DNA of 64,000 nt from Pikeienuella litoralis. GTDB taxonomy: Bacteria > Pseudomonadota > Alphaproteobacteria > Rhodobacterales > Rhodobacteraceae. The notes beneath the pieces are model-generated. The model did no database searches. It was given only the letters and a program-made list of their open reading frames with translations, and was not told the DNA's origin. The first letter of the stretch is position 1. The number at the start of each line of letters is the position of its first letter. The stretch is taken from positions 372,001 to 436,000 of the forward strand of contig NZ_JBBHER010000003.1 of the NCBI RefSeq assembly GCF_037646705.1, given 5' to 3'. This document shows, piece after piece, positions 40,840 to 49,555 of the stretch. Both the position numbers and the translations under genes were made by a program.

Positions 40840-41955
40840 TCACACCCGCATCGGCATGACGACGTAGATCGCGCTGTCGTCGTCGTTCTCGCGCACCAGC
40901 GTCGGGTCGCCCGGCCCGTTGAAGAGGAAGACCGCGTTCTCCCGGTCGATCTGGCCGGCGATCTCTTGCAGGTATTTGGCGTTGAAGCCGATCTCCATCG
41001 GCTCGTCGGCGTAGGCGACGGCGATCTCGTCGGTGGCGGAGCCGGTGTCCGGCGCGTTGACGGAGAGCGTCAGCCGGTCCTCGGACAGCGTGAGCTTCAC
41101 GGCGCGGGACCGCTCGGCGGAGACGGTGGCGACCCGGTCCACCGTGCGGGCGAATTCCGCCGCGTCCACTTCGAGCCGCTTGGTGTTGTTCGCCGGGATC
41201 ACTCTCGTGTAGTCGGGGAAGGTGCCGTCGATCACCTTCGAGGTGAGCGTGAGCCCGGCGGCGACGAAGCGGATCTTGGTCTCCGAGACCGACACGGCGA
41301 TGCTGGCCTCATCGTCTTCCAGAAGCTTGCGAAGCTCCCCCACCGTCTTCCGGGGGACGATCACGCCGGGGCACCCCGCGGCGCCGTCCGGCAGGGCGGC
41401 GTCGATCCGGGCGAGGCGGTGGCCGTCCGTCGCGACCGCGCGGAGCGTCGGCGGCGTCGCGTCCGACGCGTGAAGATAGACGCCATTGAGATAGTAGCGG
41501 GTCTCTTCCGTGGAGATGGCGAAGCTCGCCTTCTCGAACAGGCGGCGGATGACCGGGGCGGGAATCTCGTAATTTGCGGCGTATTCCGCGGAGGCCATCA
41601 CCGGGAAATCCTCCCGGGGGAGGGTGGGCAGGGTGAAGCGCGCGCGCCCCGCCGTCATCTCCAGCCGGCCGTCGCCGCTGCTGTCGTCGAGGGTCACGGT
41701 CGCGCCGTCGGGAAGCTTGCGGGCGATATCGTGAAGAACATGGGCGGGCGCGGTGGTGGAGCCGGCGGCGGCGACCATCGCCGGCATCTCCTCACGAACC
41801 TCGATATCGAGATCGGTGGCGCGGAACGACACGACGGCGCCTTCGGCTTCGATCAGCACGTTGGAGAGAATCGGGATCGTCGTCCGTCGCTCGACGACGC
41901 CCTGCGCCCGGCTCATCGCCTTCAACAGCGCCGCCCGCTCTATGCTGAATTTCAT
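40840..41955 (-). CDS. dnaN: DNA polymerase III beta sliding clamp
   Basis: The ring that keeps replicative polymerase on DNA. 371 residues, three repeated clamp domains (about 1-120, 125-250, 255-371), ending in the conserved YVVMPMRV. ATG at 41955 starts the usual MKFSIERAALLKAMSRAQGVVERR; the frame continues to 42042 without support. dnaA is not upstream: the next gene on the same strand is an aminotransferase, 192 bases before. Thus the usual dnaA-dnaN-recF-gyrB group is split here. Confidence 0.97.
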   Translation of the reverse strand: MKFSIERAALLKAMSRAQGVVERRTTIPILSNVLIEAEGAVVSFRATDLDIEVREEMPAMVAAAGSTTAPAHVLHDIARKLPDGATVTLDDSSGDGRLEMTAGRARFTLPTLPREDFPVMASAEYAANYEIPAPVIRRLFEKASFAISTEETRYYLNGVYLHASDATPPTLRAVATDGHRLARIDAALPDGAAGCPGVIVPRKTVGELRKLLEDDEASIAVSVSETKIRFVAAGLTLTSKVIDGTFPDYTRVIPANNTKRLEVDAAEFARTVDRVATVSAERSRAVKLTLSEDRLTLSVNAPDTGSATDEIAVAYADEPMEIGFNAKYLQEIAGQIDRENAVFLFNGPGDPTLVRENDDDSAIYVVMPMRV

Positions 41956-42147
41956 GTCTTCGGTCCCTCTCGCGCCCGTCGACAACGGCAAGCGCCCTTC
42001 TGAATGGACGAGGGAGCCTAACCGATTCCGGACCGCGGTCAATCTTTGGGGGCGGATGAAAGAGGTCGGCTCCCGCGATGGATGCGAAAATCCCCGTCGC
42101 GGGGCCCGGCGCGCCGCCGCGGGTTTCGGCGCGCGCGCTCAGGTTGC

Positions 42148-43365
42148 TCACCGCCGGCGGTTGCCGCCGATCTCCGGAGTTCCGAATTCGGCGTGGCAGA
42201 TATCGGCCAGCCTGGCGATTCCGGCGTTGATCGTGGCCGCGTCGGGATTGGCGAAGCAGATCCGGATCCGCCGGCCGGCGTCCGCGCCTTTCGACCAGTC
42301 CCGCCCCGGGTTGACCGCGACGCCGGCGGCGAGCGCGACCTCCGCGAGGCGCGCGCTTTCCACTCCTTCCGGCAGCTTCACCCAGAGGAAGATGCCGCCC
42401 GGCGGGCGCTCGTACTCGACCGATGAGCCGAAATGCTCGTCGAGAGCGTTGGTCAACGCGTCGAGTTTCGCCTCCAGCGTCCTGTTCAGCGCGGAGACGT
42501 GGTCGTCGAAATTCGCGGCGCAGTACTCCGCCAGCACCATTTGCTCCAGCGCGCCGGAGCCGGCGTCGTGCTTCACCGACTGGATCCGCGAAAGCATGTC
42601 CCATGGCGCGACGATGAAGCCGACGCGGAGCGCGGGCGCGATCGACTTGGAAAAGGAGCCGACATGAATCACCAGACCCTCGCGATCAACCGCGTGGAGC
42701 GCCGGCGGCCGCTCGCCCGACCAGATCAGGTCGGCGTAGCAATCGTCCTCGAAGATCGGCGCGCCGTAACGCGCGGCGAGCGCGACCATGCGCTGGCGCC
42801 GCTCGAGCGGCATGATCGCGCCGGTCGGATTGTGGATGGTCGGAATCGTGTAGATGTATTTCGGCTTCACGCCTTCGGTTTTCAACCGCTCCAGCGCGGC
42901 CTCCAGCGCGTCGATATCCATTCCGTCCCGATCGACCGGAACGGTGACGATCCGCGCGCCGGCCCGGTCGAGCCGCGGAAAAACGCCGCCGTAGTTCGAT
43001 TCCTCGACGATCACCGCGTCGCCCGGCTCCAGCATCGCCGCATTGATCAGGTCGATCGCCTGAAGAGAGCCGGAGGTCAGCATGATCTCGTCGGGGTCGG
43101 CCTCGATCCCCGCGGCGCGTTTCAGTTTCGCGGAGAGGAACTCGCGGAGCGGCCGATAGCCGAGCGGGCCGCTCTGCAGGAAATAGGTGCCGAGGGTCGC
43201 CCCCTCCCTCTTGAGCACGGCGTCGGCGGCGGCGCGGAACGCCTCGACCGGAACCGAGCCTTCGTCATTGTGGCCGCCGACGAAGTTGAATTCGGGGAAT
43301 CCGGTCCAGGGCGGCGGCGGCGGCGGCAGATCTTTCCGCGTGAAGGCGCTGAAGTCGAAGCTCAT
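42148..43365 (-). CDS. PLP-dependent aminotransferase, class I fold (2-aminoadipate/aromatic type)
   Basis: A 405-residue fold-type I aminotransferase of the LysN/PLP-GntR catalytic type but without a DNA-binding domain. GPLGYRPLREFLSAKL, TSGSLQAIDLINAAMLEPGDAV, PTIHNPTGAIMPLERR and the Schiff-base Lys in GSFSKSIAPALRVGFI are all visible. The N-terminus MSFDFSAFTRKDLPPPPPPWTGFPEFNF is proline-rich. It starts in the ATGA overlap with rnhA. Substrate is unknown; aromatic or branched amino acids are plausible. Confidence 0.88.
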   Translation of the reverse strand: MSFDFSAFTRKDLPPPPPPWTGFPEFNFVGGHNDEGSVPVEAFRAAADAVLKREGATLGTYFLQSGPLGYRPLREFLSAKLKRAAGIEADPDEIMLTSGSLQAIDLINAAMLEPGDAVIVEESNYGGVFPRLDRAGARIVTVPVDRDGMDIDALEAALERLKTEGVKPKYIYTIPTIHNPTGAIMPLERRQRMVALAARYGAPIFEDDCYADLIWSGERPPALHAVDREGLVIHVGSFSKSIAPALRVGFIVAPWDMLSRIQSVKHDAGSGALEQMVLAEYCAANFDDHVSALNRTLEAKLDALTNALDEHFGSSVEYERPPGGIFLWVKLPEGVESARLAEVALAAGVAVNPGRDWSKGADAGRRIRICFANPDAATINAGIARLADICHAEFGTPEIGGNRRR

Positions 43366-43853
43366 CTCTTGTCTTCCTTCCGTGGGGCTGATTTCGCCGG
43401 ACCCGGCTTGAAAGGGGCCATCCCCTCCCGCGCCAGGAGGTCGGCGCGCTCGTTCTCTTCGTGGCCGGCGTGGCCCTTCACCCATTTCCAGGTCACCTGA
43501 TGGCGGGCCTGCGCCTCATCGAGGGCGCGCCACAGGTCTTCGTTCTTCACCGGTTTTCGCGCCGCGGTCTTCCAGCCGTTCCGCTTCCAGCCGTGGATCC
43601 ACTGCGTCACGCCGCCCTTCACATAGGTCGAATCGGTGACGATGGTGATCGCCGTCGGCTTGGCGAGCGCGTTCAGCGCCTCGATCGCCGCGGTCAGCTC
43701 CATCCGGTTGTTGGTGGTCATCGCCTCGCCGCCCTTCAGGCTCCGCGCGCGCGCGATCTCTCCGTTCCGGCGCGCGATCAGAAGCACGCCCCAGCCTCCC
43801 GGGCCGGGGTTTCCGGAACATGCGCCGTCGGTATAGGCGATGAATTCAGCCAT
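43362..43853 (-). CDS. rnhA: Ribonuclease HI
   Basis: Cuts RNA in RNA-DNA hybrids such as primers and R-loops. 163 residues. Catalytic set Asp9 (YTDGACSGNPGPGG), Glu52 (MELTAAIEAL), Asp74 (TDSTYV) and Asp138 (NERADLLA), plus His of HAGHEEN. ATG at 43853 has a GGGGGGAG tract just upstream. It overlaps the upstream methyltransferase gene by eight bases and the downstream aminotransferase by four. Confidence 0.96.
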   Translation of the reverse strand: MAEFIAYTDGACSGNPGPGGWGVLLIARRNGEIARARSLKGGEAMTTNNRMELTAAIEALNALAKPTAITIVTDSTYVKGGVTQWIHGWKRNGWKTAARKPVKNEDLWRALDEAQARHQVTWKWVKGHAGHEENERADLLAREGMAPFKPGPAKSAPRKEDKR

Positions 43854-44481
43854 CCGCTCCCCCCTTCCTGCTGAAGATATGCATCGCGGTCTCGGAGCCG
43901 CCGCCATAAGCGGCGTCTTCGGTCTCGTCGATCTCGACGGCCTCGAACCCCGCCTCGGCCAGAAGCGCGCGGATCTCCTCCGGTTCGAAATAGGTGTAGA
44001 GCCGGCCGAAGCGGTCTCGCGCTTCGCCGGCGCCGCGCTTCAGCCCGAGATAGAAGACCCCGCCCGGAACCAGCGCGCGGGCGATCCGCCGGAGATGCCC
44101 GGGCATCGCGCGCCGAGGCGCGTGCAGAAGGCAGAATGACGCCCAGACCCCAGCGTAGCGCGCCGCTTCGTTCAGCCCTTCGAAGCGCATCACCTTCACG
44201 TTGATGCCGGTCAGTTTCGACGCTTCTTCGGCCAGCGCGGCGGAGCCGTCGAACGCGTCGACCCGCCGGCCGAGATCGAGCATCCGTTTCGTCGCCCAAC
44301 CGCCGCCGCAGCCGAAGTCGAGGAGCTTTCCCTCCGGCGGCGTCAGCGAGATGAACCGCTCCAGCCAGACATGATCGCCGCTCGGCGCGGACCAGGTGGC
44401 GTAGGCCGCGCCTTCGCGGTCGTAAAAGCCGAGCGTGGCTTCATCCGCGTCCGGCCCGGTTTGCGGGGCGTCGTTGCTCAA
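43846..44481 (-). CDS. Small SAM-dependent methyltransferase, start at TTG
   Basis: A 211-residue class I methyltransferase. Motif I is KLLDFGCGGGWATKRML (about residues 52-68) and later VWASFCLLHAPRRAMPGHLRRI and FEPEEIRALLAEAGFEAVEIDE follow the Rossmann order. The best start is TTG at 44481, which overlaps the stop of the DUF3429 gene as TTGA, so it would be reached by coupled translation. The acceptor is unknown. The frame on this strand continues upstream to 45015 but the extra part is antisense shadow of other genes. Confidence 0.82.
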   Translation of the reverse strand: MSNDAPQTGPDADEATLGFYDREGAAYATWSAPSGDHVWLERFISLTPPEGKLLDFGCGGGWATKRMLDLGRRVDAFDGSAALAEEASKLTGINVKVMRFEGLNEAARYAGVWASFCLLHAPRRAMPGHLRRIARALVPGGVFYLGLKRGAGEARDRFGRLYTYFEPEEIRALLAEAGFEAVEIDETEDAAYGGGSETAMHIFSRKGGADG

Positions 44482-44945
44482 AGCGCGAATCCCGCGCCTT
44501 CGGCCGCGACCCAGAGGCAGCCGGTGACGAGCGCGGTGAGAACAAACCGCAGCGAAAGCCACCAGCGCGGCGCCAGGCGCGCGCGCCAGAACACGAAATC
44601 GATCGGCAGGAGCGCGGGGAAGGCGAAAAGAAGAATTGGCACCGCCTCGCCCGGCGCGATGAAGAGCGCGAGAAAGATGAAGAGCGCCGGCGCCGCCGCC
44701 AGCCCGAGCCAGCGCCACCCCGCGCGCCCGCCGGCGCGGTTGGCCCCGCAGGCGAAGCCCCAGAAGACGCCGCCCATATAGGCGAAGATCACCGGCCCGT
44801 AGACCTCCATGATCATCAGGGGCGGCGCATATGCGATCTCGAGTCCACGCCAATGCGCCGCCGCCGCGCCATAGACGAACGGCGAGAGCCCGAGAAGGCC
44901 GAGAGCGAGCGCCGGCCGGGGGATCGCGGCGATCAAGCCCGCCAC
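44478..44945 (-). CDS. DUF3429 family inner-membrane protein
   Basis: A 155-residue membrane protein with five hydrophobic segments (about residues 10-30, 40-65, 78-95, 98-115, 130-150). LGLLGLSPFVYGAAAA and YGPVIFAYMGGVFWGFACG are the family signatures. Family function is unknown. GTG at 44945 is a weak start with no ribosome site; an internal start is possible. It follows ispH by 73 bases and is coupled to the methyltransferase. Confidence 0.75.
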   Translation of the reverse strand: MAGLIAAIPRPALALGLLGLSPFVYGAAAAHWRGLEIAYAPPLMIMEVYGPVIFAYMGGVFWGFACGANRAGGRAGWRWLGLAAAPALFIFLALFIAPGEAVPILLFAFPALLPIDFVFWRARLAPRWWLSLRFVLTALVTGCLWVAAEGAGFAL

Positions 44946-45018
44946 CGCCGGGCGTTGGCGATGAAAGCCCGGCGCCCGCCGGCGGTCGGCCGGGCGGCGG
45001 GAGTGCGGTCTTCAATCA

Positions 45019-45969
45019 TCAGGCTGGCTCCCTCAATATGCGCGGCGTCTTGAACGAAACGGTCTCCGCCGCGCTCTCCACCGTCTCCAGCGTCACGTCG
45101 TAGCGCTCGCGAAAAGCGGCGACGACCTCCTCGACCAGAACTTCCGGCGCCGACGCGCCCGCCGTGACGCCGACCGCCGTCGCCCCTTCGAGCGCGCGCC
45201 AGTCGATATCCGCCGCGCGGGGGGCGAGCTGCGCATAGCCGCAGCCGGCGCGGCGGCCGACCTCGACCAGCCGCTGCGAATTGGAGGAGTTCGGAGAGCC
45301 GATGACGATCAGCGCGTCGATATCGGGCGCCATCGCCTTCACCGCCTCCTGCCGATTGGTGGTGGCGTAGCAGATATCTTCCTTGTGGGGGCCGACGATG
45401 GCTGGAAACCGGGCCTTGAGCGCCGCCACGATCTCCGCCGTGTCATCGACCGAGAGCGTGGTCTGGGTGATGAACGCGAGGCGCTCGGGATCCCGCGGCT
45501 CCAGCGTGGCCACATCGGCGGCGGTCTCGATGAGCAACACCTCGCCTTCGGCGAGCTGACCCATGGTGCCGATCGTCTCCGGATGGCCCCGGTGGCCGAT
45601 CATCACCATCTGAAGGCCGTTTTCATGATGGCGCCGGGCTTCGATATGAACCTTGCTCACCAGGGGGCAGGTGGCGTCGACAAAGATCATCTCGCGGGAG
45701 GCGGCGGCGGCGGGCACCGCTTTCGGCACGCCGTGCGCCGAAAAGATCACCGGCCGGTCGGAGGGGCATTCGTCCAGCGACTCGACGAACACCGCGCCTT
45801 TCGCGCGCAGCTCGTCGACCACGAACTTGTTGTGCACGATCTCATGCCGGACATAGACCGGCGCGCCCCATTTCTCGATCGCCATCTCGACGATCCGGAT
45901 GGCGCGATCGACGCCGGCGCAAAACCCGCGGGGCGCGGCGAGACGGAGAGTGAGGGCTGGTCGTTCCAT
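45019..45969 (-). CDS. ispH: 4-hydroxy-3-methylbut-2-enyl diphosphate reductase
   Basis: Last step of the methylerythritol-phosphate isoprenoid pathway, producing IPP and DMAPP. 316 residues. The three cysteines that hold the iron-sulfur cluster are in PRGFCAGVDRA, DATCPLVSK and DICYATTNRQ. The GSPNSSNSQRLVEVGRR segment is also conserved. It heads the minus-strand run ispH-DUF3429-methyltransferase-rnhA-aminotransferase. Confidence 0.97.
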   Translation of the reverse strand: MERPALTLRLAAPRGFCAGVDRAIRIVEMAIEKWGAPVYVRHEIVHNKFVVDELRAKGAVFVESLDECPSDRPVIFSAHGVPKAVPAAAASREMIFVDATCPLVSKVHIEARRHHENGLQMVMIGHRGHPETIGTMGQLAEGEVLLIETAADVATLEPRDPERLAFITQTTLSVDDTAEIVAALKARFPAIVGPHKEDICYATTNRQEAVKAMAPDIDALIVIGSPNSSNSQRLVEVGRRAGCGYAQLAPRAADIDWRALEGATAVGVTAGASAPEVLVEEVVAAFRERYDVTLETVESAAETVSFKTPRILREPA

Positions 45970-46295
45970 GGATGGGAGAGTTACATCAGGGTCGCGCGGA
46001 TGGAAAGCTGGCGGCGGCGCGGTCTTTTCCGCGTCTCGGCGCCGCCCTTTTCCGGGTTCTTCGACCCGGCGGTTCGCCGATGCGAGTCATCCAGAGCATT
46101 TCTTGGATGATTTCAGTCGAGCGAAAGACCCGTTGACGAAAAGCAATAATGAGAGGTAAGGCATTCGGCAAGCAAGATCGAACTGGCAGCCGGTGGCGCG
46201 CTTGATTTCAGGCGTGTTCACGAAGGCGTTGAATGACAAACAAGAAATCCGTCGCAATTAATGCAAGGCGGATCCTAAACGGAGGAAACTACCGA
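45970..46295. other. Divergent intergenic region between ispH and the HAAT importer
   Basis: No gene is seen in these 326 bases. A CCGGGT-N6-ACCCGG hairpin lies at 46052-46069, and the region from about 46110 to 46290 is less GC-rich, with TTGACG at 46133, as expected for the importer promoter. GGAGGAAA ten bases before the ATG at 46296 is the ribosome site of the binding-protein gene. Confidence 0.5.
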
Positions 46296-47597
46296 ATGCG
46301 ACACCCTTTCAAACGGGCCGGCCTGACCGCCGCTCTGATCGGCGCGGCCGCGTTTGCGGCTTCGGGCGCCGCGACGGCGCAGGACACATTCAAGATCGGC
46401 ATCGTCACCTTCCTGTCCGGGCAGGCCGCGCAGAGCTTCGGCGTTCCGGCCTGGGACGGCGGCAAGCTGCTGGTCGAGAAGTTGAACGCCGGCGAGGCGC
46501 CCGCGCCCTATGACACGCCCGGCATGGGCGGCATGCAGATCGACGCGGTGGTGATCGACGAGGCCGGCGGCGCCACGGTGCAGGTGCAGGAATACCGCAA
46601 CCTCGTGCAGCGTGAGAATGTCGATGTCGTCATCGGCTATGTCGGTTCCGGCGACTGCCTCGCGGTGGCGCCCGTGGCGGATGAGCTGAAGCAGTTCACC
46701 ATCCTCTATGACTGCGGCACGCCGCGGATCTTCGAGGACGCCGATTACGAGTATGTCTTCCGCACCGCCGCCCATGCGACGCAGGATAACGTCGGCCTTG
46801 TCCGCTACATGAAGGCGACCGGCGTCGACGTGAAGACATTCGCCGGCATCAATCAGGACTACGCCTGGGGCCATGACAGCTGGAGCGACTTCAAGGCGTC
46901 GATGGCGCAGCTCTATCCCGACGCCGAGGTGACGGCCGAGATTTTCCCGGCTTTCGGCGCCGGCCAGTACGGCACGGAGATCTCCGCGCTTCTCCAGAAG
47001 AAGCCGGATCTCGTTCATTCGTCGCTCTGGGGCGGGGACGTTCAGGCGCTGATCCTTCAGGCGCTGCCGCGCGGGCTCTTTCAGCGGAGCCAGGTCGTGC
47101 TTTCCGCGGCTGACCACGCGATGCCGCCGCTCGGCAACAACATGCCCGAGGGCGTGATCGTTGGCGCGCGCGGCGCTTACAGCTTCATGGCGCCCGACAC
47201 CCCTCTCAACCGCTGGTGGGATGAAATCTACCGCGAGAGATACGACGTGATGCCGGTGCAGGCCCCTTACCGGATGGCGCAGGCGCTGCTCGGTTTGAAG
47301 ACGGCGGTCGAGAAGGCGATGGCGGAAAACGGCGGCGTGAAGCCGACCTCCGACCAGCTCGCCGCGGCGATGAAGTACAGCTCCTGGGAAAGCCCGGGCG
47401 GCCTGATCGAGATGATGAACGGGAACGGCCATCAGGCGATTCAGCCGATCGGCTTCGGCAAGTCGATGAAGAACGACAAGGGCGACGTCATCCTTGGCGA
47501 CATCATCCGCTTCCCCGCCCGCTGCGTGAATCCTCCGGCGGACCAGAAGGCGCTGGACTGGATCAACGCCGGCTTCCCCGGCGCGGAATGCGAGTGA
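46296..47597 (+). CDS. HAAT-family ABC substrate-binding protein
   Basis: A periplasmic branched-chain-amino-acid-type (Peripla_BP_6) binding protein, 433 residues. The signal peptide (residues 1-29, MRHPFKRAGLTAALIGAAAF then cleavage near ATAQD) is clear, and the mature protein opens with FKIGIVTFLSGQAAQSFG. DVVIGYVGSGDCLAVAPVAD and DCGTPRIFE hold two cysteines that could pair. The associated acyl-CoA synthetase makes an organic acid more likely than an amino acid as ligand, but this is inference. ATG at 46296 has GGAGG ten bases upstream; a frame open to 46233 is unsupported. Confidence 0.88.
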   Translation: MRHPFKRAGLTAALIGAAAFAASGAATAQDTFKIGIVTFLSGQAAQSFGVPAWDGGKLLVEKLNAGEAPAPYDTPGMGGMQIDAVVIDEAGGATVQVQEYRNLVQRENVDVVIGYVGSGDCLAVAPVADELKQFTILYDCGTPRIFEDADYEYVFRTAAHATQDNVGLVRYMKATGVDVKTFAGINQDYAWGHDSWSDFKASMAQLYPDAEVTAEIFPAFGAGQYGTEISALLQKKPDLVHSSLWGGDVQALILQALPRGLFQRSQVVLSAADHAMPPLGNNMPEGVIVGARGAYSFMAPDTPLNRWWDEIYRERYDVMPVQAPYRMAQALLGLKTAVEKAMAENGGVKPTSDQLAAAMKYSSWESPGGLIEMMNGNGHQAIQPIGFGKSMKNDKGDVILGDIIRFPARCVNPPADQKALDWINAGFPGAECE

Positions 47598-47605
47598 GTT
47601 GATCC

Positions 47606-47655
47606 GACGGGGCTCGTCCCCGTCAACGCGGGCCGCGCTGAATGGCGCGGCCCGC
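47606..47655 (+). other. Two tandem stem-loops between the binding-protein and permease genes
   Basis: GACGGGG/CCCCGTC at 47606-47624 (5-base loop) and an 11-base perfect stem, GCGGGCCGCGC (47628-47638) with GCGCGGCCCGC (47645-47655), loop of six. No T run follows. Hairpins here commonly protect the 3' end of a binding-protein message and lower expression of the permease genes downstream, so that is the likely role. Confidence 0.6.
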
Positions 47656-47690
47656 AGAACTTAATCTGAAACAAGGCGGATCGGGCGCTG

Positions 47691-48587
47691 ATGGATCTCG
47701 TTCTCACCATTATCATCGACGGGCTGATCTACGCGTCGTGGCTCTTCATCGTCGCGCTCGGGCTGACGCTCGTCTTCGGGGTGCTCAGGATCCTGAATTT
47801 CGCGCACGGTAGCCTCTACGCGCTCGGCTCCTACGCCGCGGCCGTCACGGCGCCGCTCTTCGCCGGTCTCGGGCTCCCGCCCTGGTTCAGCATCATCGCG
47901 ATGTTCATCGCCGCGCTCGCCGTCGCCATCGTCGTCGCGCCGGTGATCGAGCGCGGATTGCTGCGGCTCTTCTACGGGCGGGATGAAGTGCTGATCCTGC
48001 TCATCACCTATGCGATCTTCCTGATTCTCGAAGATGTGACGAAGATGATTTTCGGCGTCGATCCGTACTATCTCTTCGAGCCGCGAAACCTGCTCGGCAA
48101 TGTCGAGATCGGCTCGCTCTTCTATGTCGGCTATGATCTGGCGCTGATCGGCCTCGCGGTGGTCTGCGGGCTCGGCGTCTGGCTCGGGCTGACCCGCACG
48201 CGGATCGGGAAGATCACGCTCGCGGTGATCAATGAGCCGGAAGTGAGCCAGGCGATGGGCGTGAACATCGCGCGCATCTATCTCCTCGCCTTCGGAACCG
48301 GGGTCTTCCTCGCGGCGCTCGGCGGCGCGTTCACGGCGCCATTGATCTCGGTTCAGCCGGGGATCGGCGTCAGCGTCATCATCGTCAGCTTCGCGGTCGT
48401 CATCATCGGCGGGCTCGGCTCGATCCCCGGCGCGGCGATCGGCGCGCTGATCGTCGGACTCGCACGCTCTTTCGCGGTCTACGAGGCGCCGGAGGTGGAG
48501 ATCTTCATCATCTACCTCGTCATGGTGGTGGTGCTGATCTTCCGGCCCGAAGGGCTCTTCACCCCGGTCAAGGCGCGCAAGATATGA
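47691..48587 (+). CDS. HAAT-family ABC permease, LivH type
   Basis: Membrane subunit of the importer, 298 residues, eight to nine hydrophobic segments. GLIYASWLFIVALGLTLVFGVLRILNFAHGSLYALG is the classic LivH opening with NFAHG, and GGLGSIPGAAIGALIVG near the end is also conserved. It overlaps the LivM gene by four bases (ATGA). Confidence 0.93.
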   Translation: MDLVLTIIIDGLIYASWLFIVALGLTLVFGVLRILNFAHGSLYALGSYAAAVTAPLFAGLGLPPWFSIIAMFIAALAVAIVVAPVIERGLLRLFYGRDEVLILLITYAIFLILEDVTKMIFGVDPYYLFEPRNLLGNVEIGSLFYVGYDLALIGLAVVCGLGVWLGLTRTRIGKITLAVINEPEVSQAMGVNIARIYLLAFGTGVFLAALGGAFTAPLISVQPGIGVSVIIVSFAVVIIGGLGSIPGAAIGALIVGLARSFAVYEAPEVEIFIIYLVMVVVLIFRPEGLFTPVKARKI

Positions 48588-49555
48588 ACCCGACAATCCG
48601 TGTTTTCGGCCTCGCCGCGCTCGGCGCCGCCGGCGTCATCGCCCTCGGGTTCGCCTTGCCGCTCTGGCTGCTGTTCACCGTCACGAAAGCGGTCGGCCTC
48701 GGCCTGGTCGCGCTCGGCATCGTCGGGTTGATGCGGGGCGGCCTCGTCAGCTTCGGCCAGGGGCTCTTCTATTGCGTCGGCGCCTATGCGTCCGGGTTGC
48801 TGGCGAGCAGGATGGGCGTGACGGACATGGCGCTGCTTCTCGTCGCCGGCGCCCTTTCCGGCGGGCTCGTCGCCGCCGCGCTCTCGCCGCTGATCGCGCG
48901 GTATCGCGGCATCTTCTTCGCGATGCTGACGCTGGCGTTCTCCATGGTTCTCTATGGCGTGCTGGCGAAGGTCACGCCGCTCGGCGGGTCGGACGGGTTC
49001 AACGTGCCGAACCCGAGCTTTTTCGGATGGAACCCGGAAGGGGAGGCCGCCGATCTCGCGCTGTACGCCGCGGCGGTCATCGCCGCCGCGCTCGCCGCCG
49101 CGCTCTGCCGGCTCTATTTCGACAGCGGCCCGGGCCATATCGCTCTGGCTGCGCGCGAGAATGAACTCCGGGTCGAATATCTCGGCGCCTCGGTCTTCAC
49201 GGTCACACAGCGCAATTTCATTCTCTCGGGCGCGCTCGCGGGGCTCGGCGGCGTCATCAACGGCGTCGCGCTCGGCCATGTCGACCCGTTCTTCAGCTAC
49301 TGGACCGCCTCCGGGGAGGTCGTCTTCATCGCCATTCTCGGCGGCTACGGCAGCGTCACGGCGATTTTCGGCGCGGCGCTGATCACGGAGCTCGTGCGCT
49401 CCTTCTCCGGCCAGTATTTTCCCGATAGCTGGCAATTGGCGCTGGGCGTGTTCCTGCTGCTGGTGGTTCTCTTCCTGCCGCGCGGCATCGGTTCTCTCTG
49501 GACGCGGCGGGCGGGCGCGCGGCGCGTCGGCGCAGCGAAGGAGCCGCAAGCATGA
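48584..49555 (+). CDS. HAAT-family ABC permease, LivM type
   Basis: Second membrane subunit, 323 residues, about nine segments. GLVSFGQGLFYCVGAYASGLLAS corresponds to the LivM conserved block, and FILSGALAGLGGVINGVALGHVDPFF to the later one. Start and stop overlap neighbours by four bases each. Tail RRAGARRVGAAKEPQA is basic. Confidence 0.93.
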   Translation: MNPTIRVFGLAALGAAGVIALGFALPLWLLFTVTKAVGLGLVALGIVGLMRGGLVSFGQGLFYCVGAYASGLLASRMGVTDMALLLVAGALSGGLVAAALSPLIARYRGIFFAMLTLAFSMVLYGVLAKVTPLGGSDGFNVPNPSFFGWNPEGEAADLALYAAAVIAAALAAALCRLYFDSGPGHIALAARENELRVEYLGASVFTVTQRNFILSGALAGLGGVINGVALGHVDPFFSYWTASGEVVFIAILGGYGSVTAIFGAALITELVRSFSGQYFPDSWQLALGVFLLLVVLFLPRGIGSLWTRRAGARRVGAAKEPQA

